Shown in pieces: positions 35,513-45,200 of a stretch of DNA of 64,000 nt. The first letter of the stretch is position 1. Each line of letters starts with the position of its first letter. This DNA comes from Saposhnikovia divaricata (lineage: Eukaryota > Streptophyta > Magnoliopsida > Apiales > Apiaceae): contig CM071600.1 of assembly GCA_036435485.1 (NCBI GenBank), positions 157,616,546 through 157,680,545 on the forward strand. The letters are read 5' to 3'. The notes under the pieces were generated by a model. That model saw nothing but the letters and a program-made list of their open reading frames with translations, had not been told where the DNA came from and did no database searches. The position numbers were made by a program, and so were the translations under genes.

Positions 35513-38500
35513 ACATCAGTCTTGCTTACCCTTATCGAATTCAGATATATCATATATGGGAACACGTCTCTACCTCTCTGGATTATCTACGACCGCGACA
35601 CTGGACAGATTCTAAGTCGCAGACACAGACGGCCACACCCAATTACCATCTAAACACTATATAGTATACTACATATTGGATTAATTTTCAAAATCATACA
35701 TAGATTGCACTTGGCAGTAGCACCAGTGCACCACGTTTGCAAACTCTATATTATTACTCCATCAGCTAGTTCATGGCACAAAAAGCATCTCAAATTCAAA
35801 TTCAAAAGTCAAAAATTTCGATTCTTAAGAACCGAACCGATCGAAATATTTCGGTTCGGGTCTGGTTCGGTCCTTAGGCTTATTCGGTCCGGTTCGGTTC
35901 CAAAAAAAATAATAATTCGGTTTTCGGTTATTTCGGTTCGGTTCTGGACCGAACCGACCGAATGCTCAGCCCTATTTGGGACTTCAAATTATTAGTTCTC
36001 TCAAGGATAACACCTCATTTTGTTTTATTGATCAGACTGGAATTGTTGGCAGAACAGGTGCTGGAAAATCTAGCATTTTAAATGTGTTATTTCGCCTTAA
36101 CCAACTTACTGGAGGTTGTATTTTGGTTGATGGAATAAATATAGCTAATATTTCGTTAAGAGACCTTCGTTCTCATTTCTCTGTTGTTCCGCAGACTCCA
36201 TTCCTTTTTGAAGGATCATTAAGGTACATGACTATATGTTACCTGTTATCATACGTTTTGAAGAAGCATGAGCTTAAATCTAGATATTAAATTGTCAACT
36301 TTCAGCTTGATGTATTTGCTAATATAAGTTACCATGATGATGATTCTTTAAACCAAAATTAGGGACAACCTAGATCCATTCCTGGTGAATGATGACCTGA
36401 AAATTTGGGATTCCCTAGCAAAATGCCAGGTTGAAGATGAAGTTAAAGCCATGGGAGGACTTGACATGCATGTTAAAGAATCTGGAACTTCATTCTCTGT
36501 TGGGCAACGTCAGCTCTTATGCCTTGCACGTGCATTTCTCAAGTCATCTAAGGTAATAATAATAATAAAGAAGTATGCAGGTTAGAGAATGAAACATGGA
36601 ATCACGGAGACACACGCACACAAAGCGGCGGAGCTATGAGTTCCTTTAATGCAGGGGTACAAAGTTTATGACACAAAAATTATATAATAAATAAAAAATA
36701 TTAAGTTAAATAACAAAAATATCATTCAACCAATTGTTTGACTTGAGTGATTGTTTGAATAGTTCCATCAAACACCTAATGTATAAATAATGAACTACTT
36801 GTTTTCGTTTCATCAGAATTTGTTTCAAAGTTTGTATCATTCAGTCTTTCACCTGAAACTCGATATGAGAGTTAAGATATAAACCACCTTTGTTAAAAAA
36901 AATCTGCATGCATCCTTTCATTTTTATGCAAGACCGATATAAAACCCACAAATTTCAGGGTAGGATTTGTCCACCTTGGAATTTAGGAAGCTCCACCCCC
37001 AGAAAGGCACATACACAATATACCTGTAAGAGCACACCCACCTACTAAAACATGCCGGAGGAGGTTAATTGAAATATTTAATATTTTAGGTGCTGTGTTT
37101 GGATGAATGTACAGCCAATGTGGATACTTCAACGGCTTTAAAGCTGCAGAATGCCATAACTAGCAAATGCAGAGGCGTTACAGTGATCACAATTGCTCAC
37201 CGCATTCCCACAGTGATGAACATGGATACGATTTTTATTCTTGATCAAGGGTCACTGGTATGCTCATAACTTGCACATTGATATCTTTTAGTTTTTTTAA
37301 CAAAAATCTTGACATGGAATAAGCACAAGGAGATGAAAATTCGATTTCATCTATTCAATGGCCTTTTTTATCACAATTTTCCTCTGCACATCTATTTTTT
37401 CTTACAAAGGGAAAAGCCTGAGCTGAAATAAATCAAGGAGAGAAATAAAATGAAGGATCCAGCCAATAATCTGAGTAAAACTCTTATGTACTCTGGTTAG
37501 AAGGGTGTTTGTTCATAATTTTCATTTGTTCCTTCACCCAATTCTCAAATTTAAATTGGTGTCAAATCCTCCAACATGATGATGCATATTTGTGCCATCA
37601 TCCTACCCATCTCTTTCAGGAATCTTATCTAGAAAATTTACATCTTCTCCTTTTCATGTTTCCTTTTTATTTATTTTTCTCTTTTTTACTATAATCATCA
37701 CATTTCTTCACTCCATTCCTACTGCATTATTTTCATTCTAATTAAATAGTGCATTTGTTTTGAAATTAGTTATATAAATAGACATTTATTATATAACATG
37801 ATCTATTATATACCATGATCTATGTTACCTGGACTCAGCAAGAAGTGTCCAACATGAATACGTGTCCAAGTATCGGATTTTGGCAATCTTTTGAAAAATA
37901 TGCATGTTTTTTGTCTAAATTAAGTGTCCAAGTCAGAGTGTCCATGTTCGATTGTCGAGTGTCTGACACGTGTACTCGAAGGTAAAATGAAGAGTTCAAG
38001 TAACATAGATTACATGATTTGTAAGGCTAATTTAAGCTTTCTAACCCAAACATTACCTGGGGGTGTTTGGTTCATGGAATTTCAACCTGGTTAGCAGAAA
38101 TAGGAATCTTATTCCCATGTGTTTGTGTTTGGTTCAGATATTTATTGTGTTGGAACCTCAATCTAAAATACTTGGTTACTCATTCGTTACACTTTTCCAT
38201 GGAATTCCAAACCATTCTCATTCCCATTCCCAATCTCCATCAGCAATCCAAAAAGCCACTTTACGTTTAGTGCATACCAGGAAGTTTTTGTGTGCCCTAG
38301 AACTAAATCGCATTTATGAACACCCACAACAAAGGAAGAAAAAAGGAAAAAAATGAGTGATTCCAACTTCAATGCAAATCCTAGCTTGATATAGTGCATT
38401 GTGAATTTGTTGAATTTAGGTTTGACAGTTTACATTAAACCTTTTACTTAAGTTACTTGCTCCTTAACTTTTTCTGTTAACATGGGTCTAGAACAAGATC

Positions 38501-38766
38501 CACGCGGCAGGCTGACTACTTAACTAGGCATGGTATAAATAAAACTATGTTAAAAATTCTTTTTCACATTCTTTTTCTGCAACAATGCTGCCGGACTCCC
38601 GTATCGAAACAGGGAAAAATGTGTATGAGATGTTGCCGTAAATAATCTGACAATAGTTTTTTCTTTGCCGTTGTAGGTTGAACAAGGAAATCCACAGGTT
38701 CTTCTACAAGATAAGATGTCCCGATTCTCGAGTTTTGTCGAGGCTTCTTCTACAAGTAATTTTTGA
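19947..38766 (+). CDS. ABCC13: ABC transporter C family member 13-like (3' 22 exons)
   Basis: Exons: 19947-20064, 20148-20264, 20365-20445, 20540-20782, 21247-21348, 21433-21500, 23576-23707, 23808-23955, 27296-27567, 27682-27838, 28391-28566, 28632-28743, 28841-28894, 33977-34099, 34339-34437, 34570-34662, 34791-34901, 34973-35134, 36036-36223, 36363-36552, 37090-37257, 38677-38766. I placed them by GT-AG sites and by similarity to the remembered Arabidopsis ABCC13 protein. All phases agree, giving about 1000 codons ending in TGA without internal stops. The product is the C-terminal 70% of a full-size MRP-type ATP-driven exporter: the end of membrane domain 1, NBD1, membrane domain 2 and NBD2. 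Such proteins move conjugates or metabolites across plant membranes, and the substrate of ABCC13 is not evident from sequence. The first exon is internal (phase 1), so the start codon and about 400 residues are missing, presumably upstream of the window. Confidence 0.93.
22494..22539. repeat. GT/GA microsatellite in an intron
   Basis: About 16 TG units are followed by about seven GA units. This compound microsatellite lies within the intron 21501-23575 and is likely to vary in length. Confidence 0.9.
22878..23345 (+). mobile_element. TRIM-like LTR element remnant in an intron
   Basis: A short LTR-like block begins TGTTGAATATATGATA at 22878 and ends ACA at 22954. It is followed at once by TGGTATTAGAGC, one base from the Met-tRNA primer site. 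Near 23256 GTGAGGGGTGG, a polypurine-like tract, precedes TGTTGAAGGCCC, which starts a second LTR-like block sharing GCTTCC...ACACCT.GAGGTTT with the first. There is no coding capacity. A 45-50 bp phrase (CCAATACTGAAAATTGAAAT) is directly repeated at about 23190-23265. Outer limits are approximate and decay is advanced. Confidence 0.5.
25846..26849. mobile_element. MULE-type MITE with long terminal inverted repeats, split by a Helitron
   Basis: Inverted repeats of more than 100 bp start GGGTAAAATGGCTTAATCAT at the left. The right end, read inward, starts the same with one change. The flanks are a 10 bp direct repeat, GTTTTGAATT (25836-25845 and 26850-26859), within the 8-11 bp range of Mutator-like elements. 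The interior is AT-rich and non-coding. A 404 bp Helitron sits inside, and around it a phrase close to AAAATTTTAAAATAAAAAAC is directly repeated. It lies in the intron 23956-27295. Confidence 0.8.
26092..26495 (+). mobile_element. Non-autonomous Helitron inside a MITE
   Basis: It starts TCCTTATATATAATAAGCG after an A and ends with the hairpin CCGTGCATTGCACGGG, then TTATAAGCTAA before a T. It is 404 bp with no coding capacity. The 3' end is CTAA rather than CTAG, which still fits the Helitron CTRR rule. Confidence 0.75.
30640..30905. repeat. AT-rich tandem repeat in the solo LTR
   Basis: A unit close to AATGAATATTCAAAATAATA followed by TTCA and TTAAATAAAT recurs about six times with small changes. 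The long frame on the minus strand here is a by-product of the repeat. Confidence 0.7.
33096..33556. mobile_element. hAT-type MITE inside the solo LTR
   Basis: The ends CTACGTTACCCGGAC and, read inward from the right, CTATGTTACCCGGAC form an inverted repeat. They are flanked by the 8 bp duplication CGATCAAA (33088-33095 and 33557-33564). The interior repeats forms of CCGTGTCC and GTGTCCGACAC, likely subterminal binding motifs. It is 461 bp and non-coding. A shorter relative lies at 37820-38008. Confidence 0.88.
35252..35974. mobile_element. hAT-type MITE rich in GGTTCGG motifs
   Basis: The termini TAGGGGTGAGCA and, from the right, TAGGGCTGAGCA are inverted and flanked by the 8 bp duplication TTTGGGAC (35244-35251 and 35975-35982). 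Both ends hold many copies of GGTTCGG or its complement CCGAACC. A TA microsatellite (about 35465-35508) lies inside. It occupies the intron 35135-36035. Confidence 0.92.
37820..38008. mobile_element. Small hAT-like MITE, same family as 33096-33556
   Basis: It starts CTATGTTACCTGGACTC and ends GAGTTCAAGTAACATAG, an imperfect inverted repeat related to the element at 33096. The interior has AAGTGTCCA and GTGTCTGACACGTGT. I could not find a clean 8 bp duplication, so it is older. It lies in the last intron of the ABCC13-like gene. Confidence 0.65.
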
Positions 38767-39389
38767 ATAAAAGGAGCTATTGACAGTCATTGTCGTACTT
38801 CTACCACCATCACATATGGCTTTACCTACCTTATACTGTAATGCAGTGTTTGGCTGAATCATCAAATAAGGCAGCCTTATATGAGCAGAGTAATGTAGTA
38901 GTATTTAGCTGAAATTGAAAAAGAAACTTGACTACTTTTGGAGTTTGGTTTGGATCTGACCAGAACAAGTCGAAAGACGCTACACAGCCTTCACAAATCA
39001 AGTTCGTGTTCATGTTCTAAATGAACCATATTTGGACAGAAGTATCGACTAAATGCTGTTTACTATTTTGCATGAGATGCATTTTGGGTTAACTGAGCAT
39101 ATGAATATTGCCATATTTTATTATTCACCTGATTAAGTGTTGGGGAGAACATGTATGTTTTGCTTTCAAATCTATATATTATAATTTTTTGCAAAATCCG
39201 TTCCTAGATTTGGATAAATTTTTTAACTTTAATTTGATCCATAGATTATTCATTTTAAACTTTGGTATCCATATTTTGATTCGTACAAGATCCATATTTT
39301 TTTGATCCATTTCTAATTTATTTGACCCATTTTTTATTATTGTACTTTAAATATCATTAATGTAATTTATAATATGCTAATTCTCCCTC
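38767..39389 (+). other. 3' flank of the ABCC13-like gene
   Basis: This stretch between the stop codon and the LINE should contain the 3' untranslated region. AATAAA overlaps the stop region (38764-38769), and T-rich runs follow from about 39180. No further gene is visible. Where the transcript ends cannot be placed from sequence alone. Confidence 0.4.
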
Positions 39390-39445
39390 GAAAGATAGGG
39401 TTTCTGGTCTTCCTTGAAAGATAGGCTGCACGCTTCTTCGGTAAG

Positions 39446-40110
39446 ATGGCCGAGGAGATTATCCGTAAGTGCTCAACACTTGGGTTGGTAGAAGAAGGGG
39501 ATATCATCGATCTAGGAGCAATAGGGAATAAAGAATCACATGTAAAACTGAAGTTGCTTCTCATAGGGCGACTAGTTACTGATCGTCCTTTCAACATTGA
39601 AGTATTTAAGCGGACCATGAATGAAGAAAGCATGGAATCCACTGTATAATATGGTGATTTTGGTAATTGGACCTAATCTCGGTGCTTTAAAATCATTTAA
39701 TAGTAATCAAAGAGGTTAAAGGGGATGAACAATCGAAGAAAATTGATCTAATGCACTCTCCTTTTTGGGATAGAGTAGAGAAATTGCTATTTAATTGTCG
39801 CACGAACGATGACATTAAAGCCATAACTGTGAGTTTGGGAGATTTTATGGAAATTGAAGAAGATATACTTTGATTGGAAAGATTTCGTAGAGTTTGAATC
39901 ATGTTGGATATCAGGAATTCTTATGATGATTTCAGTGGGTTAGATACAAGAAAGGGAATAAACTTCGAGAATAGAGTACAAGTATGAAGACTTCCATTTT
40001 TTTTGCTTGGCTTGTGGTGTGATTGGTCACTCTGAAAGGACTGTACTACGGTGTCTGAAGAAGAGAGAAAGAAAAGTCCGGGATGGGGACTTTATCTTAG
40101 AGCATCGTCG
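39446..40110 (+). pseudogene. LINE ORF1 (DUF4283-type, zinc knuckle), broken
   Basis: The frame starts MAEEIIRKCSTLGLVEEGDI at 39446. LLIGRLVTDRPFNIEVFKRT matches the start of plant LINE ORF1 DUF4283 proteins, which bind nucleic acid. It then stops at 39647, and later pieces appear in other frames, including LACGVIGHSER near 40015, the remains of a CCHC knuckle whose last Cys is lost. ORF1 proteins accompany the LINE RNA during retrotransposition; this copy cannot make one. Confidence 0.65.
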
Positions 40111-40647
40111 TGAAAAGGTTATACCAAAAATTTGGAGGAGATCATTCAGATAACTACAAGTAGGCGCCAACTATTTATTACGAAATAACCAGGATTTGAG
40201 GCCAGTCCAATTGAGATAGAGGTGGCTAAACAAAAATTGTTGAAAGGAGGGATGGAGAGAAGCAGGTGGAAGGGGAGACTCCCGGGGTGGTGAGTAATAT
40301 TTCTTCCCCAGAATTTTATAAAGAACCAAGTATTGATGCTGGAAATTTAGAGGAAAAGGGGAAAGGAGGAGAACTAAGTACCATTAATAACTCTGATAAA
40401 AAATTATTAAAGCAAGGCAAAGAGTTAGAGAAAGAGAATAAGAAATTAACGAAAGATAAAAGATGGAAGTGGGTGGAAAGAAATAACGGTGGGGCAAAAG
40501 AAGCAGGGATTGAATTATTGTTGTAGAAGAGAAGTTTTGAAGATACAGAGATGGAATTTGATAAGGTGGAAGGCAATGTGGGAAAGAAATTGAAGGAGTC
40601 TAAAAATTCATTACAAGTTTCTAGAAAAATAGCTGAGGCCGAGAGCC

Positions 40648-41160
40648 ATGAGTATCCATTGTTGGAACTGTCGGGGGATGGGCAACCCCCGAACAGTTCG
40701 AAAGCTCCGTCAATGGAGTATCTATACGGCCCCGGTCATGTTTTTTTTGTCAGAAACCATAATTAGTAAATCTGGTATACAAAAGTTAAAGGATAAAATT
40801 GGTTTCTCTAATGCTTTTGGAGTTTCAAGTCGAGGAAAAGCAGGAGGGTTACGTGTTTTCTAGAATGGAGAGAATTATAATTTTACTTTGATTTCCTACT
40901 CTCAAAATCATATTTGTGGGGATGTTGAGCAGGAAGGTGTTGGTGGTTGGCATTTTGTTGGAATATATGGGTGGCCAGAAGTTACAAATAAGCATCGTAC
41001 GTGGGCTTTAATGAAGAGTTTGTGTGAAAATGTTAATAAGCCGATCATCTTTGGTCGGGATTTTAATGAAATTCTGAAGTATGGTGAGAAAGAAGGAAGT
41101 GCAGACAAAATAAGAAAAGAAATTGAAAATTTTCAAGAGACTGTTAATGATTGTGGCTTG
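40648..41160 (+). pseudogene. LINE ORF2 endonuclease, 5' part
   Basis: The frame reads MSIHCWNCRGMGNPRTVRKL, then SETIISKS, GKAGGLRVF and, after a stop at 40861, GWHFVGIYG and IIFGRDFNE. These are the Asn, Glu and Asp motifs of the exonuclease-endonuclease-phosphatase fold that nicks target DNA. GRDFNE has Arg where related plant LINEs usually have Gly-Asp. The frame is cut by element C after DCGL at 41160 and resumes at 53741 with RDINYEG and ERLDLFYCH. Confidence 0.75.
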
Positions 41161-42166
41161 TGTTATAGCCAAAATTCGGTTCGGGTTTTTCAAGATGGAT
41201 TCGGGTTAAATTACGGGTTCAATTTGGGGGATTCTAGGTTTAATTAAGGATTTTATAGGAAATGGAGAAATCAGGCCGCGCCCTCTCTTTCTCTACAAAG
41301 AGGGCGCGCCCTAAGTATAGAAACATGGTGACAAATCTATTCAGGTTGGTTTTGTAAGAAGACATCGAAGAAATCTCTCCTAGGATTCCACTCAAGTATG
41401 AATTTCACTCAAGAGTGGATTCCACTCCAGTTGGGATTCCAGAAGTTGAAGAATTCCCTCCTGTCGTATCTCAGGAGGGGGATGTCCGTCGCAGAAGGCC
41501 TCCAGGGGTTTGCCTGGATATAAGGACCCTTCTTAAACACTAAGGGCGCGCCCTAAGGTGGAAAGATGGGGACTTTTTGGTGTGTGCTTTGGGAGCTCTG
41601 TTCCTGTAGCCAATGGGCGCGCTCTCATTGGGGAACTTTGGAGTAATCCTGCACTTTGCACCCAAAAGCTCTGGATCACCTGTCCTGCTATCTGGTGGGT
41701 GCTTCTCATTCGGGGGACAGGGATGCGTTCTGCACTTGGGGTAAACCACGGCTATACCTACGTCCTTGAAATCAAGGAATAGCTGGTAACGGATGGGACT
41801 AGTCCTCGACGGGGGAAGTTTCCTTATCCGTGAAGTCTTGAGATCTTGGATGGGCCTTGGGCCTTTGTGGTTAGGCCTCATAGTAGAACATTCCGGAAGC
41901 TGGTTCATTATCCAAGCCCATTTGGGTTTCTTGTTCTCCAAGAACTACGTATGGCTTGATCCCCTATAAATACCGGGGTACGTAGGCCGATTGAGGGGTT
42001 GGAAGTCGAGAGCTCTGAATAGCCGCCACTAACCCTATCAATCTCAGCCACCAATTACGCTCAACAACCACACACCACCGTTTTCTCCGGCAAAGAATCG
42101 CCGCATCAGATCTTGTTTCCGGCGACACACCTCGAATTTTGTTGTTCCCAAATTCCTCCGTCAACA
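41161..42166 (+). repeat. 5' LTR of element C
   Basis: 1006 bp, TGTTATAGCC...GTCAACA. It contains two GGCGCGCC palindromes (41303, 41545) and a near-perfect inverted repeat (about 41273-41310) that could fold into a stem of about 14 bp. A TATA box lies at 41965-41972. Frames inside the LTR on either strand have no recognisable domain. Confidence 0.97.
41965..41972 (+). promoter_or_regulatory. TATA box in the 5' LTR of element C
   Basis: TATAAATA, in the context CCCCTATAAATACCGG, lies about 200 bp before the LTR end, a normal place for the U3/R boundary. The same site in the 3' LTR is at 53534-53541. Transcription probably starts about 30 bp downstream. Confidence 0.75.
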
Positions 42167-42168
42167 AA

Positions 42169-42186
42169 TTGGCGCTAGAAGGAGGG
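42169..42186 (+). promoter_or_regulatory. Primer-binding site of element C
   Basis: TTGGCGCTAGAAGGAGGG follows the LTR end by two bases, the expected place for the tRNA primer site. It is of the TGGCGC type seen in Tat-group elements. I do not assign the tRNA. Confidence 0.7.
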
Positions 42187-42220
42187 GAGCCAATCAAGAT
42201 CTACATCTTAGGAGGAAAAG

Positions 42221-45200
42221 ATGTCTCACAATCATGGCAGAGGTTCTCAAGAAGAAGATGGTTACGATTCTGAAGATAGCTTGGGAGGTAACCGAGCGCG
42301 TCATGAAGCTTACGTCCCGGAAAATATAGCTGCTCCTCCGCGACATCAAGGAACTCCGGCCGCCATCGGCGGACAGCCGCCCGTCCTCATCAGTAATTCA
42401 GCATTAATGGAACAGCTGTATATTATGCAAGATGCCATAAATAGTTTCGGGGCGAGATTGGGTTCGGTGGAGGAAGAGCAAGAATCGAGGAGAAAATCTC
42501 GGAGTATCCCACGAAATCATCGCCGATCAGGGAAATCCCCTCAGATCGTGGAAGATTCTCGAAGGGGGGAGGAAAGTCATGAAAAGAGATTTCAGCTAGT
42601 CACTCCTCGAAGGTTAGATTATTCTGATCCTATTATTGAATATCCTAGTGAAAATAATTCTGAGTGCAGGTTGGTGAATCCTCAAGAGAGGGCGCGCCCT
42701 CATCCTCACCGTTCAGGGCGCACTCCTCATGAGATTCAAAGGGATGAAGAGCAAATCGCTAAAGAAAGGAGAGATTTTGCCAGCTTGAAAGAACGCCTTG
42801 GAATAAGGCTTGATGACGATGATTTGAGAATGGTGCTCCTTGAGCTTCAGAAGAAAGACAAATATATGGAATCGAGGCCCCATGATTCACAGCGCGTGCC
42901 CCCTGATAACAGGTCGCGGCCCCTTGAACATGAGCGAGCCCTTCCTCAGAGTCATGATCCACAGCGCGTGCCCCCTGACAACAGGTCGCGGCTCCTTGGA
43001 CATGAGAGAACTCTTACTCGAAATGATAATCCACAGCGCGTGCCCCCTGTTCAAAACAGGTCGCGGCCCCTTGGATTCCACCAAACTCCTCATCGTGATA
43101 ATACCGAAAGAAGAAACCGTGATAACGGTGACAGAAGAATGGATTGGCACCAGGGAAATAGGCGCCCTCGTAATCAGGGCGCGCCCTCAGGTGGGAGATC
43201 CCCTCACATCCATCAAATCCCCTCAAGCACTTCCAGTGAGTCCAGGTCGAGGACGCACTCTCGCTCGGGAGAACAGTATCAGAGAGGTTCTCAAGGGAAT
43301 CCACAACCTCATGGAAATCCCGAGGGTCATCAAATTCAAACTCAAGAGGTTGTGATTCAACCACAAGTTGAAGTTCAAGGAGGTATTCAGACGGCGGCTC
43401 CACCGCTGCCTCCACCCCCGGGGGGTACTCAGACTGTGGAACAACCAAATATCCAGAATATTCCTGGAGTGGGAACATTTAATGTGGATGACTTAAAGAA
43501 ACTCCTTGCTCACCTAGATGGAGGAAGAATATATGCAACTGCGCCAACATCTTCTCCCTTCTCAACTGAGGTTAGAGAGGCGCAGCTCCCTGCTGGGTAT
43601 AGATCAATGACTAATGATTTGCGATTTCATGGAAATGCAGACCCTGTGGAATTCCTTGGACGTTTCGATATTGAGATGGATGTCTATCAAGTTACGGAAC
43701 TGGCTAGGTGTCGATTGTTGGCAGCAACTTTCAGGGAGAGTGCCCAGCAATGGTTTCAGAAGCTTGGTCCGGGGGTAATTACGTCATGGCAGGTGATGAG
43801 GAACTTGTTCTTGACTAAGTTCCAGGCTGCGGTAAAATATGCTCCTCCGGTCACGACCTTGGCCAACATCAAACAAAGGGAAGGAGAGAGTTTGCAATCC
43901 TATTTCAAGAGATTCAACTCGGAATCCACTATGGTGAGAGGAGCGACAGATGAAACACTCAAGAGTTTCTTAATTGCTGGATTGTCGGTGGGAACAGATT
44001 TCTGGAAACATCTTCAAGGACGTGATCCACCTACGTTGGCTGATGTGTTTGCACAAGCTGAGTCTTTCAAAATTGTGGAACAATCCTTGGCAGACAACCG
44101 AAAAACTGACAGTCAGAACGGTTCTAAGGCAAAGATTGGTAAAAGGAAGGATAGGTCTCCCAGTCCTACCCGTCGTATAGCAACTGGTGCGAACCGGATA
44201 AATCTAACTGAAACTGGAAGGAGTTGGGGTCCACCTGATACATATACTTACGATCAAAGGCCGGGTAACTATACTCCTTTAGCAGCTTCTATTGAACATA
44301 TCTTTGAGGTGAATAAGAACAAAGGGTTCTTCAGAAAGCCGGAACCATTGACCTCCTGGCAGAGTAAGGATAAGAAAAAGTATTGTGAATTCCATGAATC
44401 ATCAGGGCATAACACTCATGAATGTCGTCAACTCAGGGAAGAGATTGAGGATTTGATTAAGGAAGGATACCTGACGGAATGGATTGTTAGGGAGGTGAAG
44501 AAGCATAGGGAGAATCCCGACAGGAGAGATGGGGGGCGCGCCCTCCACGGAGATGGTAAGCCGGAAGAGAAGAAATTCGTCAAAGAAGGGAGTATTCACA
44601 CCATCTTTGGAGGACACCATTTAGGGGGAGATAGCAATCACGCTATGGAGAGATATTCCAGGGAAGCGAGGTATCGACCTCTCACAAATGTGAATAGTTT
44701 GGAATTGAGGCCACCTAAGTTGTTCAAGGGAGAATGTGCTGACATTACTTTCACTGAAGAAGAAGCTAGATGGGTACATCATCCTCATAATGACGCTCTG
44801 GTAGTAGCAATTCAGATTGGTTCGAAGAATGTCCATCGGGTTTTTGTGGACAATGGAAGCTCGGTGAACATACTCTACTACAGTACTTATAAGAAGCTGG
44901 GACTCTTAGACAAAGACATGATTCAAGACAACGGATGGATCTATGGTTTTTCAGGAGAATCGGTAAAAGTTATGGGAGCTATCAAATTACCGGTAACTCT
45001 TGGGGAAGGAAACCTTTCTGTGACGCAAATGATGGATTTCATGATTTTGAATGTGGATTCCTCACATAATGCTCTAGTAGGACGACCCCTGTTGAAGGAA
45101 ATGAAAGTTGTGACCTCCATCTATCATCTCGCGATGAAATTTCCTACGCCAAATGGTGTGGGAACCGTACGGGGCTCCCAGCATGACTCCAGAGATTGCT

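Larger units (their letters stand above)
34973..38766 (+). other. ABCC13: NBD2 region of the ABCC13-like gene
   Basis: The second nucleotide-binding domain begins with IEFLNVTLQYMPSLP and carries Walker A GRTGAGKSSILN (exon at 36036), Q-loop VVPQTPFLFEGS, signature FSVGQRQLLCLAR (exon at 36363), Walker B VLCLDECTANVD and H-loop ITIAHRI (exon at 37090). The catalytic Glu is present, so this site should hydrolyse ATP. The terminal exon ends with EASSTSNF and TGA at 38764-38766. Two MITEs occupy introns of this part (35252-35974 and 37820-38008). Confidence 0.9.

Noticed and set aside
39367..39642. Minus-strand frames in the LINE 5' part (also 40316-40576)
   Set aside because: They are the reverse of the LINE ORFs and have no independent support.
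41540..41941. Open frames in the LTR of element C (also 53109-53510)
   Set aside because: They are duplicated exactly because the LTR is duplicated, and show no domain. The GC-rich motif helps keep frames open.
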